Shown: positions 1 to 13,050, numbered from the stretch's first letter. The stretch is 64,000 nt of DNA from Hibiscus mutabilis (GCA_019671005.1 CM033745.1:42949834-43013833), one strand, 5' to 3'. The notes: a model not told the origin generated them from the sequence alone. A program made the numbers and translations.

Positions 1-563
1 CACTAGTATACACAATTTCAAGTTCAAATTGAAGCTAGCATGACCCTAAAAGACATGGAAATCATTCAATTCAATTTACACAACAAGAACATCATCAATC
101 ACTCATTCAAACAAGTTGCTAGGGGGAAGGATTTAGAATCCACTTACAATCTTCCTAGCTATTCAATTTTCATGCAATTGTGATCTAATGCAAGCTTTCT
201 TCCCAACAATGGTGATTTTCTTTTCCTAGATGGATGAGGAGAGTTTCGGCCAAGGTGGAGTGTAGAAGATGATAGCAAGATGACCACTTGGCCATGGTGT
301 TATCACATGGCTTAGCTATTTGCCTCCACTTGGCAAATTTTGGTCTAATTTCTTCAAAAATCCTTAATTACTCATCCTTATTGCATGCAATTCTACATTT
401 ACAATTTGTTACTATTTGATCCTTCATGATTAGGCTACTTCTTTAGCAATCCATCTAATTTAATCACTAGGTTTAATCAATTCTTCTAATTTGTACATTA
501 TTTGTACAAGTTCATTCTAATTTGTTTATGACATGTTGCTATGCCATGATTTGGGGTATTACA
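1..563 (-). mobile_element. E-type LTR, 5' end, cut by window edge
   Basis: Read on the minus strand this begins with TGTAATACCCCAAATCATGG at 563 and runs left out of the window. The same sequence opens the plus-strand LTRs at 31650 and 46784, and the match continues through the block near 100-180 (homologous to about 47160-47230). The boundary falls exactly at the first LTR base, inside the RNase H region of element A. That favours insertion of an E-type element or solo LTR over a random deletion. Its other end and target duplication lie outside the window. Confidence 0.85.
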
Positions 564-1098
564 ATCTATTCGAATAGGGAATAAACAATGTTGGAAATTC
601 GTATTCGATGTTACCAATTGAATGTTTGCGACTGAGTGCATTAGCCACAACATTTGCCTTGCCAGGTGGTAATCAATGATTAGATCATATTCTTTTAGTA
701 GTTCCACCCATCTTCGTTGTCAAAGATTTAACTTCTTCTGAGTTAGGATGTATTTTAAACTCTGATGATCCATAAATAACCAACATTTCTCTCCATATAG
801 ATAATATCTCCAGATCTTTAAGGCAAACACGACTGCAACTAGCTCCAAGTCGTGTGTTGGATAGTTCAATTCATGTGGCTTGAGTTGCCGAGAAGCATAG
901 GCAATGACCTTGTCGTCTTGCATCAATATACACCCTAAACCGAGATGGGAAGCATCACTGAAGACTGTAAAGTCTTTTCCCGGTTCAGGTTGGATTAGAA
1001 TAGGAGCTTGAGTTAGGACTTGCTTCAATTGATCAAAACTCCTTTGCTGGTCCTTAAACCATTTAAATGGACTATTCTTTCGAAGGAGTCGAGTCAAT
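564..1098 (-). pseudogene. RNase H domain of element A (gypsy pol fragment)
   Basis: This is the C-terminal part of a Ty3/gypsy pol, which would degrade the RNA strand during reverse transcription. Seen: the FSDAS block with the first catalytic Asp, DLEL with the Glu, and a DHQSLKYIL block with the next Asp. The block reads FMDHQ where element C has FTDHQ. The reading frame shifts in the DYH region, so the last catalytic Asp (VADA in element C) is lost. The reading ends at the E-type LTR at 563, and integrase is absent from the window. Close homologue: 18601-19090. Confidence 0.85.
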
Positions 1099-1760
1099 GA
1101 GTAGCAAGAATCAAGAAACCTTTCACGAATCTTTGGTAATACCCGACTAAACTGAGAAAACTCCTAACCTCACTTATGTTTCTTGGAGGTCTCCATTTGA
1201 TGACGATTCAAATCTTTTTAGGATCAACCTTTATCCCTTCGATCGAGATAACATGGCCCAGGAAGGATACTTCCGAGGGTCAGAACTCGCATTTGCTCAA
1301 TTTGGCATGTCACTGATTCTCCCTCAATGTTTGGAGTACAATTCGAAGGTGATTAGCATGTTCTTCTTTGTCCTTTGAGTAGACAAGAATGTCATCAATA
1401 AAATCAATAAAAACAATCATGAATTTGTCCAAATAGGGTTTGAACACTCAGTTCATTAAGTCCATGAAAGCTGCTAGAACATTGGTTAGCCCAAATGGCA
1501 TATCTAGGAATTCATAGTGACAATAACGAGTCCTAAAAGCAGTTTTGGGTGCATCCGAGTCTTGTATTCTCATATGATAGTACCTCGCTCTCAAATAGAT
1601 CTTGGAGAAGACTTTGGCATCCTTGAATTGATCGAACAAGTCGTCAATCCTCGGCAATGGATACTTGTTCTTAATAGTAAGTCGGTTTAGCTGACGATAA
1701 TCAATACATAGCCTCATTGACCCGTCTTTCTTCTGAACAAACAATACGGGTGCTCCCAGG
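1099..1760 (-). pseudogene. Reverse transcriptase of element A
   Basis: A degraded RT lies between the KKDGSMRLCIDYRQLN block near 1690-1745 and the RNase H. The first catalytic Asp is lost: the FSKIDL block reads FSKIYL. The second motif, FIDD near 1391-1414, is kept but preceded by an extra in-frame FID from a 9-bp duplication, giving FIDFIDD. Stops and a frameshift separate the N- and C-terminal halves. The homologous region in element C is 19091-19800. It cannot encode a working polymerase. Confidence 0.85.
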
Positions 1761-2217
1761 GTGAAGAGCTAGGTCGGATGAAGCCCTTGTCTTGAAGCTC
1801 TTGCAATTGTTGCTTAAGGTCTTTGAGTTCAACAGGGGCCATTCGATATGGAACGATAAACACTGTATCACTCCACGGGTTGAACTTCAATCTTGAATTC
1901 AACTTCCCGAATAAGGGGCAATCCTGACAATTCCCCAGGAAAAATATCAGGGAAGTCAAAAATAATAGGGAATGAACTCACCCGAATTCAATTTCATCAC
2001 TTTTAATCATAGCAGCAAAGATGCTAATAGCTTTCTTATCGATCAAGGTAATGGATTTTTCTCCTAGACCTTGGAGAAACAATTATGGCAATCTACCCAA
2101 GCTTGATGCCTTCCTAACCAATCTAATCCCAGAATGAGATCGAATTCAACAAAAAGGCAATAACAATAGGTTTGTTAGAAAAGGGATGCCCTAAATAAAC
2201 AAAGGGCAATCCTTACA
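1761..2217 (-). pseudogene. Protease C-terminal half and RT linker of element A
   Basis: The minus strand matches the part of element C that follows the protease active site. Blocks recognisable are the hydrophobic stretch around the GLDWLG-like motif, the IDKK block, and the PVELKDLKQQLQELQDKGFI linker that leads into RT. The DTG active site is missing because homology stops near 2217, where unrelated sequence begins. Several frame changes break the reading. Confidence 0.75.
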
Positions 2218-2547
2218 TATTTTATCCCATGATCGATGTTTGGAGTGTATCTTATTGTATAGGCAATCTTACTTGTCTTTTACTTGATGTCTTTTAAAAA
2301 TTCAATTAATAATTTTGGTTCCTTCCAATGTCTATCGATATCATGGCTCTAAGATTCAATATTTGTAGGATAATTGATTATTTCTCTCTTTAATAAGAGA
2401 CTTCAACATTCATAGTTAGCTACCCTATGTGAGCCTTCATTATACGATCATGATTCACACATATCGCATAACCAAGCAATAATCGGAATGACACTGTGTC
2501 ACCTGAGACATATGCAACTACACTTACATTGATTAAGATGGATCACA
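2218..2547. other. Unassigned 330-bp segment inside element A
   Basis: This stretch replaces the gag C-terminus, zinc knuckle and protease N-terminus that element C carries between about 20270 and 21630. It matches nothing else I could see in the window and has no long reading frame. It could be filler captured at a deletion, or a scrap of another transposon. I cannot name it. Confidence 0.5.
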
Positions 2548-2679
2548 AGAACTTTCTTCCTGCTGAACTTGTTGGGGTTCAGTAGGCTTCAGGGGATCCT
2601 GGTTCATCCTTACCCTCCCTCCCTCATTGGAGGAGCCAGTCGGGCTTTCATTATCCTTGCCCAAACTTGTTTAAGACAT
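2548..2679 (-). pseudogene. Gag N-terminus remnant of element A
   Basis: The minus strand reads from an ATG at 2679-2677 and matches the first codons of element C gag (ATG at 21757), including the NESP and SSNEGGS-like blocks. Codon 3 is TAA where C has GAA, so translation would stop at once. Homology ends near 2548 at the unassigned segment. Only about 44 codons of gag remain. Confidence 0.75.
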
Positions 2680-2814
2680 TCTATGTATAAGAAGTAAGAG
2701 AAGTCAAGCTCAAGTCACAATCCAATCAATATTCAAGTAACTCCCAGGTGACACCTAAATGATCAATGACAATAGCCTATTCATGCAATAAACCCTAGAA
2801 TCATGCAACCATAA

Positions 2815-2827
2815 GCTCTGATTACCA
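2815..2827 (-). other. Primer-binding site, element A
   Basis: The minus strand reads TGGTAATCAGAGC, three bases inside the LTR end. This is the initiator-Met tRNA 3'-end complement (TGGTATCAGAGC) with one extra A. Elements C and E have the same extra A; F and H do not. Confidence 0.85.
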
Positions 2828-2830
2828 TTC

Positions 2831-5800
2831 TGTAACATACTCTTACCACCCTAGTAGGATATGGTAAGTTACTACAATTACAATCAATGATTCATTCAAT
2901 TTAAGGTAGAGAATTCAATTCGTTTTAGGTCTTTCTTGCTCATTAAGAAAGGTTTCGAATAGGTGAGGACCTATAATGCACTTTGTTATCAAAATCAATA
3001 CTAATTAAAACTTACTTGATTCCCAAGCAATCATTCGAACTAGATGAAAAGCCTACTAGGTAATTTCAACATTCAATGTAACTATCAAGCATTCCAATAA
3101 GTGATTTACATGTTTTACTCATGTAACCTTAATCAAACATATGTGCGTACAAAGTTATACATACCATTCGGCCAATTCTCTAAATGATCTAGGTGGTTCA
3201 TGTCTAACACGTAGATTACTACATTTACTTAATGTTAACTAGTCAACTTCAATAGATCTATTCAACCATTTCAAGCATAATTCAACCATAGAAACCTAAC
3301 ATTCGGCTAACAAGCACACAAGTTCATTAAAGTGCATACATGCTCATATATATACATACCATACTCTTATAGATCATTGATGAGCTTAATTTATACAAAC
3401 CATAACTAAGTGATCATAAATATGCATGCCTTAGGTGCCACCATCCTAGGAGAACTATAACAAGATGGAAACATACTCTTTCAAGCAAAATGTGACTTGT
3501 ACGAGCTTAGACTTCGGGATAGAATCCAATATCAACCTGTATCGTAGAAATGAGACTTGGATAAGCAAAGCTTAGTGAGTGAGTTAAAGTTACAAGGCAA
3601 TCAGTACAAAAAGTCTCAACTATGAACCATCTAATAGATGGTATGGTTCCCCCATCAATAAGGAACCATTCGAAGCAATGTAAACAATACTAGATACTTT
3701 CGCTAAAATTTTCAATCCAATATCAATACAAGGCTTAAAGTTTAGACAAGCTCAATCTTCCAATTCGATTAACAATAGGTATGTCATGTCATTTAAACAT
3801 AATCAATGATCAAGCAAAATTTCAATGTCAATATTTCATGGCATTCGATATTCCTTTACCATCAAGTAATCTCATATAAACAATGTTCAAGCAATGTTTC
3901 AATGTCAATATTTCATAGCATTCAATATTTCTTTACCATCAAGTAATCTCATATAAACAATGTTCTAGCAATGTTTCAATGTCAATATTTCATGGCATTC
4001 ATTATTCCTTTATCATCAAGCAATCTCACATAAACAATGTTCAGCTAATGTTTCAATGTCAATATTTCATGGCATTCGATACTCCTTTACCATCAAGTAA
4101 TCTCATATAAACAATGTTCAAGCAATGTTTCCATGTCAATATTTCATAGCATTCGATATTCCTTTACCATCAATAATCTCATATAACAATGTTTCAATGT
4201 TACAATGTTACAATCAATTAATGCAATTCAATATGACAATAGATTCAATGTATATGATGTATAAGTTCATTTTAAGTATAGCCTTGAGAATCGATTACTC
4301 AGTCTAGATACTTGAGTCTCCAACCAAACTGTCACCAATAACAATAGTCAATATGGTACCAAGTACCTGGTCAAATCGCTCCTACTGTCGCTAATGACCA
4401 ATAACAATACTTCCCTCCTACTGTCGCCAATTAGGGACCAATGTCCCAGATCGTAGTCCACCCCGACAATGAGCTCTATAGACTCTATGGCATGCCAACT
4501 ATATCTAAGACTGACTCGAGACCAAGGATTTCAATAGTTATCACTTTCAATCAATTAGAAGCATGATTCAATTCAATATACACATTTTGTGCCAATATCC
4601 CCTTTCAATCGAATAGGGCTCAAGTCAATACCAATTTCAATGTTTCAATAGTCAATGGAGGTGTGTCAATCAATATGTCATAAAACAATGAATTGAGTTG
4701 CTTCTATCTATAACATCATGCTTCAATTCAATATGGTTCAATTAGGCAATAAGCATATCATGACAAACAACAACAATTCAAGCATGCTTCACAATCAAGT
4801 AACCACTCAAAAGAGTACTTACCTTGATAATGCTCTATAACAAGCTTATTATACAATTTACACTCAAGAATCAATAAGAATTACAAATCAGAAATAGACT
4901 TGGAGAGGTTACTGCCCTCTCCAAACTTTAAACTACACTCACTGAAATTTTCTGAGCTATTGTCGATCCCGGATTGTAATCCCTTTCCATCTACTAGCTT
5001 GCTGATCTAAGTGAGCCCCTTTTTCCTCAATTTCCACGTGATCTAACATTCATGCAATACATAGTGTATCAGATAGAATCCAGCAACCAATTGAGTCATT
5101 ATGTGACTCCATACTCAAGCATACAATTCAATATAAACATCTAGACTGTTGCTGCCTGGCAGCATGTGCACTGCTTACTTAAATGTTCATATCTTTTATT
5201 CCGTACGTCGGAATTTCGAACTGTTTACACCGTTAGAAATCTAACTTAATTTTCATTCTAACCATATAAGCCGTACATTTTAATCCTTTTCCAATTAATA
5301 CAGTTTTTAGCTTAAAGACAGAGCAATTTACAACACTGGACAGTTTGCACTGTCCCTAGTGTTTCTTCTCTACAATTCATTCTACAATCCAAAATTCAGT
5401 TCTGTTTTCTCCTAATGAATTTAGACATGTTAAGGCATTGTCCAAAAAGATTTCAGCCTCAAAATCTATTTATACAATGTATGGTGATTTTTCAAAGTTA
5501 CTGCCCAAAACAGAGTTTTCTGGGCAGATTACACTAGGTTAAGCTTCTAGCTTCATAATTCATCTAAACAAGATTCTAACATGTTTGTTCAACATATATA
5601 CTCATTCATACATGTATAGGTCATTCCAATTATGTGTCCAACCTATAAAAACATGGTAATTGAGCAACATTTTCAATTTGATTCATTAGGACATCAATTC
5701 ACTAGAATTTCCAGCATCTACAATTTCAATTTACATATCAACCATCCATTCTAATAATCATCCAAATTTTCCAGCATCTATCATAGAATTTCACCATCAA

Positions 5801-6419
5801 TTTATCTATTGACAACATCATTTTCTCCTACTCATTCGAATGACATATCAATTTCATGAATCAATCAATCAATTGAACTTCTTAACTAGTTCATAGCATC
5901 AATTCACTAACCATTCATCAAATTCATGGAATTCAAGCAAGAACCCTAAATCTACATGCATCATTTGAATCTGTAACACGTTAAGGAAGAGATTTTACCT
6001 TCCTATCAAGATTATATGAATGTTAGCAACTCCAATTTCACCAAATTTCAAGCTTGAATCAATGAATCATGGAGTTTTCTCATTCAACCCCTTTTCTCTC
6101 TTCTTTCTTCCTTCATTCGGCCCCAATGAGAAAGATGCTGATAATTCATCAATTAATTCCTCCCTTAAATGACTAATTCATCCTTAATTATCCACTAATT
6201 AATGACATGTGTAGGGCATTTTAGGAATGTGAGAATTTTGCATGCATTCCTTCAATTTGTCACTTGTTTTGGCTTGGTCACTTATACATTAGGTTACCAC
6301 TTTTTCAATTATAGCATTCTAGTCCTTAATAACTAGACTTTGTACCTTACTTTCAATCAATTAGGGATTAAATGAAGGCACTGTAGTAACTTCTTTATAC
6401 TAGTTTTGAGGATATTACA
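2831..6419 (-). mobile_element. C-type 5' LTR of element A, complete (3,589 bp)
   Basis: On the minus strand it starts TGTAATATCC at 6419 and ends GTATGTTACA at 2831, directly before the PBS. Both termini match the element C LTRs (starts at 17038; ends at 21909). It contains a five-copy 77-bp array (3811-4200), the shared core with anchor near 4470-4500, and the repeated tcgccaat-type cassette at about 4330-4440. It also holds the inverted repeat ctgccc...gggcag near 5506. It is longer than the C-type LTR at 7618-10692, partly because of the array. Confidence 0.88.
3811..4200. repeat. 77-bp tandem array, about five copies
   Basis: The marker gcattc recurs at 3841, 3918, 3995, 4072 and 4149, exactly 77 bp apart. 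Copies differ by a few bases. Other C-type LTRs have fewer or less regular copies (about 14720-14880 and 22860-23200). Confidence 0.95.
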
Positions 6420-7617
6420 ATTTCTATAATCTGTTTTACAATTCAGAATTCAATTCCGTTTGTTTCTAATGAAACTAGACATATTAAGATTCTGACCATA
6501 TAAATTACAGCCTTAATTCAAGCATTACTATTTATGGTGAATTTTCAAAGTTACTGCCCATAATAGAGTTTTCTGGGCAGATTTCACCAAGCTAGATTTT
6601 TAGCTTCATTAATCACTTAGATGGTACTTCTAACATGTTAATTCAACTTATATACATACTCATACAAGTTTAGGTCAGTTCAATTACGTGTTAAACATGT
6701 GAAATAAGGGCATTATTGATCAATATGTTCGGTCACTCTATCAGGGCAACATTTCAGTGTTATTTTCCAGCAATGTGTTAACATTTCTCAAGCAATTTGG
6801 TTATGTTACAGCCCCTTATAAGCTCCTAAAATAGACCCGATTCATACTCACATACATACATGCTCAACTCAATCCTCTCATGCTCTTATATATATATATA
6901 AAACAGATCTGTCACATGTATACAATCATTTATTCAAAACATTTCAACAATGTCTCAATTTAGCTAAGTCGAATAGATCAAGGATTCCATAGTCGTCTAT
7001 GTACATCCATTTATTTCCTTCAACTCATAAATCACAAAGCAAGGTTTCCATTTCAAGAGAAACACATAATTTCAACTTAGCAAATATACACTATAGGTCC
7101 ATTCAAACAACTAATCATGCAACAATAAAAAGGAAGAACATTTACCTCCTTTAAGTTGAAAATGGAATTCGATTCCATAAGGTATTCCCCAAAGGTTAAC
7201 TTCTCAAATAACTCCAATTTCTCCCCTAACAAAACTCTCTAATTCCATTGGTTCTCTCCCTCCACAAAGGAGAAGATGACTCCTTTGATTGCCTTAGCTG
7301 AGAGAAGCATGAAGGGACAAGTGGACATGCCCTTGATCTTTTAATTATTTAGCATGCAAGACAATTCTTTTGCAACATATAAAATTTGACCCCTTTTTTA
7401 AAATTGTCACTTAATAATTGTTTCCTTCATTTTAGATCCCAACAATTCTATCTCACCATTATAGGCCCTCTAATAAAATTGTTCATCTAATTTACTCACG
7501 TTTCAATTTAATCCAACTCCTACAATAAAAATAATTATTATTATTTTTTTAATTCGATAAAGATTGAATTGCTTGTTTAATAGAACATTCTACTAGGCCA
7601 GAGTTTGGGATGTTACA
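6420..7617 (-). mobile_element. G-type LTR, 5' portion
   Basis: The minus strand starts TGTAACATCCCAAACTCTGG at 7617 and runs left to 6420, where the C-type LTR of element A begins. The body resembles other LTRs here: the ctgccc...gggcag inverted repeat lies near 6556. The start is distinct from families C, D, E and F. It looks like the older host of element A. The first bases after the element A LTR are ATTTC; no matching target duplication is visible because the other end of A is outside the window. Confidence 0.65.
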
Positions 7618-10600
7618 ATTACTACAATGCTTTCATTTGATTCCTAAGATACTAGGTTTAGTTAATAAGGACTAGAATGCTATAATTGAAAAACTAGAAA
7701 CTTGATGTATAAGTGACCAAACCGAAACAAGTGACAAATTGAAGGAATGCATGATAAATTCTCACATTCCTAAAATGCCCCTACACATGTCATTAATTAG
7801 TGGATAATTAAGGACAAATTAGTCATTTTAGGGGGAGATAATTGATGAACCATTGTCATCTTCCTCCCTAGTAGCCGATTGAATGAACAAAGAAGAGAGA
7901 AAAGGGGATTGAGTGAGAAAATTCTATAACCATACATTCAAGCTTGAAATTGGAGAAATTGGAGTTGCTAGCATTCATATAATCTTGATAGGAAGGTAAA
8001 ATATCTTCCTTAATGTGTTATAGATTCAAATGATGCATGTAGATTCTAAGTTCTTGCTTGAATTACATGAATTGGATGATTGGTTAGTGAATTGATGCTA
8101 TGAACTAGTTAAGAAGTTCAATTGATTGATCAATCTATGAAATTGATGTTGCCAATAATCAAATTGATGGTGAAATGCTATGCTAGTTTCTGGAAAAATT
8201 TGGATGATGATTAGAATGGATGATTGATATGAGAATGAAAATTCTGGTTGCTGGAAATTCTAGTCAATTAATGTCTTAATGAATCAAATTGAAAATATTG
8301 CTCAATTGCCCTGTTTTTATAGGATTGACACATAATTGGACTGACTTAGACATGTATGAATGAGTATATATATTGAACAATCATGTTAGGATCCTTGTCT
8401 AAGTGATTAAAGAAGCTAGAATCCAGCTAATGGAAAGCTGTTGAGAATACTCTGTTTTCGGCAGTGAGTTTGAAAAAATGTAGAAAATCACATAGACCAA
8501 ATTAGGGAGTAAATCTTATATGTACAGAATCATGAGTATGTATAGTTTCGTATACAACAATCGGAATCGAATTATGAGTTATAAAACAGTTTGTAGAGAC
8601 AAATCTCTAAGGATAGTACAAATTGTCCAGTGGCATAATTTGGTCTCCCTTTAAATAAAAAAACTATAATAATTCACAATGAATAAAAATGTAAGGCCTA
8701 TATGGTTAGAAGGAAAATTAAGTTAGCTTTCTAACGGTGTAAACGGTTTGAAATTCCTACATAGGGGATAAAAGATATGAACATTTAAGCAAGCAGTGCA
8801 CATGTTGTAAGGCACCAACAATCTTGATGTTTGTATTAAATTGAATGCTTGAGTATATGGAGTCACATAATGACTCAATTGGTTGTTGTATTTTACCTAA
8901 TACACTATGCATTGTATGAATGTTAGATCACATTGAAATTGAGTAAAAAGGGGCTCACATAGAACAGCAAGCTAGTAGAGGGAAATGGATTTCAATCCGG
9001 GATCGACAATAGCTCAGAAAATTCCTGTGAGTGTAGTTTAAAGTTTGGAGAGGGCGGTAACCTCTCCAAGTCCATTTTTTATTTATATTTCTTATTGATT
9101 CTTAGTATAATTGTGTAATGAGCTAGCTATGGAGCATTAGCAAGGTAAGTGCTCTTTTGTGTGGTTACTTGATTGTGAAGCATGCTTGAATTACTATTGA
9201 TTGTCATGATAAGCTTATTGCTTAATTGAACTATATTGAAATGAAGCATGTTGATATGGTTTCATTGTTTAATGACATATTGATTGACATACCTTCATTG
9301 ACTATTGGAATATTGACATTGGTATTGGCTATGAACCCTATTCGAATAAAAGGGAATATTGGCACTAAATGTGCATATTAAATTGAATCATTCTTCTAAT
9401 TGAATGAAAATGATAACTATTGTTAGCATTGGTCTCGAGTCGGTATTAGATATAGTTGGCATGCCATAGAGTCTATAGAGCTCATTATTGAGGTGGACTA
9501 CAGTCCGGACACTGGTCCCTAATTGGCGACAGCTGGAGGGAAATATTGTTATTGGTCATTGGCGACAGTAGGAGGGATTTAACCAGTACTATGTACCATA
9601 TTTACTATTGTTATTGGCGACAGTTTGGTTGGAGACTCGAGTATCTAGACTGAGTAATCGATTCTCAGGGCTATACTTAAAATGAACTATAACTCATGCA
9701 CATTGAATCTATTGATACATTGAATTCCATTGATTGATAGTAAAGGAAAATTGATTGCTATGAACTATTGATATTGAGACATTGATTGAACATTGCTTAT
9801 ATGAGATTGCTTGATTGTAAAGAAAACAACAAATTCCATGAACTATGTATATTGAGACATTGGTTGAACACTGAACCTTTTGCTATATTGAATTGCATTG
9901 ATTGATTGCAAAGGAAAATCGAATGCCAAGAACTATTGATATTGAGACATTGGTTGAACATTGCTTCTATGAGATTGCTTGAGTTTGAAACATTGATTTT
10001 GTTTAAATGACATGATAAGCTTATTGTTAATCGAATTGGATGAAAGAGTATGTTTTCATCTTGTTATAGTTCTCCTAGGATGGTGGCACCTAAGGCATGT
10101 AAATTCATGATCACTTAGTTATGGTTTGTATAAATTAACTTCATCTTTGATATATTAAGAGTATGGGATGTATACTTATGAGCATGTATGCACTTAATTA
10201 AGCTTGAATGCTTGTTAGTCTCATGATAGATTTCCATTGTTAGATTATGCATGTAATGGTTGAATTGAACTATTGAGGTTGGTTAGATAACAATAAGTAG
10301 ATGTACTAATCCACTTGTCTGGACATGAACCACTTTGGTCACATAAGGTATTAGCCGAATGATGTATGTAATATTGGAAGAATGTATGTTTGATTAAGGT
10401 AACGTAAGTAAATGATCTAAAACACCTATTGGTATGCATAGTAGCTACATTGAATGATGAAACCTTCTATTGTTATCCATCTACTTCGAATAGTTACTTG
10501 AAGAAAAAGTAAGTCCTAAATGGTATTGATTATTACAACAATTCCATTATGGGTCCTCACCTATTCGAATTGTATCTTGATGTGCAAGAAAGACTTAAAA

Positions 10601-10692
10601 CAAATTGAACTCTCAACCTTCAATTGAATGAATCATTGATTGTAATTGTAGTAACTTACCTAATCCTACTAGGGTGGTTAGAGTATGTTACA
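7618..10692 (+). mobile_element. C-type LTR, nearly complete, opposite orientation
   Basis: The plus strand enters the C-type LTR about 30 bases after its start (ttactacaatgctttc) and ends GTATGTTACA at 10692. No PBS, gag or pun tract follows, so this is a solo or truncated LTR. The core is well kept: anchor GGCATGCCATAGAGTC at about 9463, then the ggactacagtcc palindrome and the ggcgacag repeats at about 9520-9620. The missing first bases and the lack of a target duplication mean the left end was eroded or recombined with the G LTR at 7617. Confidence 0.8.
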
Positions 10693-13050
10693 ATATGTAT
10701 ATCACTCAAGCATGTATAATCATATACTTCACATAGTCATAAGTTACTTATATTGCAAGATATAAAAAAGGAACCTCTATTCTAATTTGAGACATTTCAA
10801 TGAATTTCCTTTCAACTCAGTCTAGTGAATTAATACTCAGTTTCCTTATAATTCATTTGTTTTAAACCTTCATAGCACCAGTCATTGGTGTATACACATT
10901 TATACGTATCCCAATCAAAACCAAATATACATGTTTACCTTCCAAACAATCCACCAACCGAAGCATACAATTAGATGCTCCAAAACAGTCCTAATTAAAC
11001 ATGTTTACACAATTTAATACTTCAAAACAGTCCATAAAATGATCATGTATAGCTAAAATAGTCCACATATCATGTTACACAATTTAATACTTCAAAACAG
11101 TCCATACAATGATCATGTATAGCTAAAACAGTCCACATATCATGTTTACACAATTTAATACTTCAAAACAGTCCATACAACGATCATATATAGCTAAAAC
11201 AGTCCACATATCATGTTTACACAATTAGACTCTAAAACAGCCCACAATGTGCTTAAATTCATTCAAAAGAGTCCACTAGACATATAAAAACATTTATACT
11301 TGGCAAGACAGCCCGTAAACTAGGCATACTCAAAGTCACAGCATAGCATAGTTAAGTCATATCATTAATTACTTTTTATGTAAGATAGCAAGCCATGAAT
11401 ATATAATCATGGAGCAATAGTTACAAGTAAACCATTTGAATAAACTATTATCACACAAGTATTTCTAGCCAATTTAAGATATAATAATTCTCCAAATCAT
11501 GTTCACAGACAGGCTTTTCTTCGAAGCATTTATTTACATTAAATTAGTAACCAAGTTTCATTAGAGGATCATTTCTTGATAAGTAAGATATTATAGTTCT
11601 TTATTTCTTAAGATTACAATTACGTGCTTTTCTTATTAACATAACCTTGTGAATCGACCTCAGCCTAGGTACACAAATCCAAAACATTATGTAACAACAA
11701 GGGTACGTTAAGTACCAATACAAGGGTACACTAAGTACCATATCATCATTTAACAAGGGTACCAATGGTACCAATAGATCATACGATCTTTAGCAACAAG
11801 GGACTGTAGTCCAGGACCACAGTCCAAACTAGCGAGCTCGACGGACTCTATGGCATGCCAACTATACCTAAGACTGACTCGAAACTAGGGCTTTTCATTA
11901 ATCATCCCTTAACTTATCAAATGAGCATTGCTCCATTTCATTTGTCATAACTTGTATCATTTTTCCCTTCCTCAATTAGGGATAACAATCTTGTTCACCA
12001 CATGTGAACTAGGCAATTCTTTCTCTTTTAATCAAGGGCTCGAAAGCCAATATCACCTTTATCATTATTTCATAAATTTCATGAGAAATTTAAGCTATCA
12101 ATCTTGTATCACAAGCTCATAAGATGCTGGTAATCAATTAATATATCAACTTTCCCATTTAAACACATTGACAAGCAATTCGAAACAACCAACATACTAC
12201 ATCAAACAATCATTTAGTCTAAAAACATGCTTTCTCCGTCAAACTTCACATTACCAAGCATTTGTCAATGAAACACATACATTTATCAAACATTACTTTC
12301 AATATATGAAATTATATACATATATGAACATCCATTCGAATAGCATCCAAATTCTTTTCTAGGCTTTCATCCACCATATTTATCAATAAGTACTTGATAA
12401 GTACTCACCTCGATCCAAGCTTAGAAGCATCACCGTACTTATTTATCAAACAACAATGTGAAATAGTAACAAATAAAGGTCCTAGGGATAATTCAATCTA
12501 TCCTAAGACTTTAAACTACACTCACCTCTTATCTTGAAGTTACAGGATACCTGAATCCATAACCATATTTTGCTACTTATCCAAATCCTTCCTAGCTCCT
12601 TCTTGGTCTAAAATGAGAAGAAGTGTAACTATGTATTAGCACAATTCCTAACACTCATTCACCCAAAACAGGGTAATTCATGAACACATGCATATATAAG
12701 CACCAAAACTGTCCAATTTGACATGTAAATACAACAATTCATTCTAAGTAGTCCATTTAATTTCATACTTAGTCAAAACTGTCCAGCAACACATACACAC
12801 AATTTTCACATTGAAAACTGTCCAAGATGAATACATACATGTGTAAATAAATCCTAATATGTATGTATATATATTTTTCATGCCTTAAAACAATCCCCAA
12901 ACATGCTTTTACATATTCTAACAACTTCACTTCTTTAGTACAAACACACAAATAAACAAATCAAGACAACATTACATGTATATACAAAAATTACATGTCA
13001 AAATAGTCCCAATATTTCTAGATTCAAGCAAAACTGCCCAGCCAACATGC
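10693..13050 (-). mobile_element. G-like LTR fragment
   Basis: No coding sequence. On the minus strand this carries the shared LTR core at about 11660-11890 (GAGCTC, GGCATGCC and a cgagtcag block). Its cassette is built from ggtac...gtacc palindromes (11701-11782) rather than ggcgacag repeats. A 71-bp array lies at 10999-11230. Near 13050 the sequence changes to a D-type LTR. I see neither LTR terminus. The family label rests on similarity to 62421-63592 and is tentative. Confidence 0.55.
10999..11230. repeat. 71-bp tandem array, three copies plus
   Basis: The word acacaatttaatacttc recurs at 11007, 11077 and 11148, with a shortened copy at 11219. Spacings are 70, 71 and 71 bp. Each unit holds two aaacagtcca-like words. 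Confidence 0.93.
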
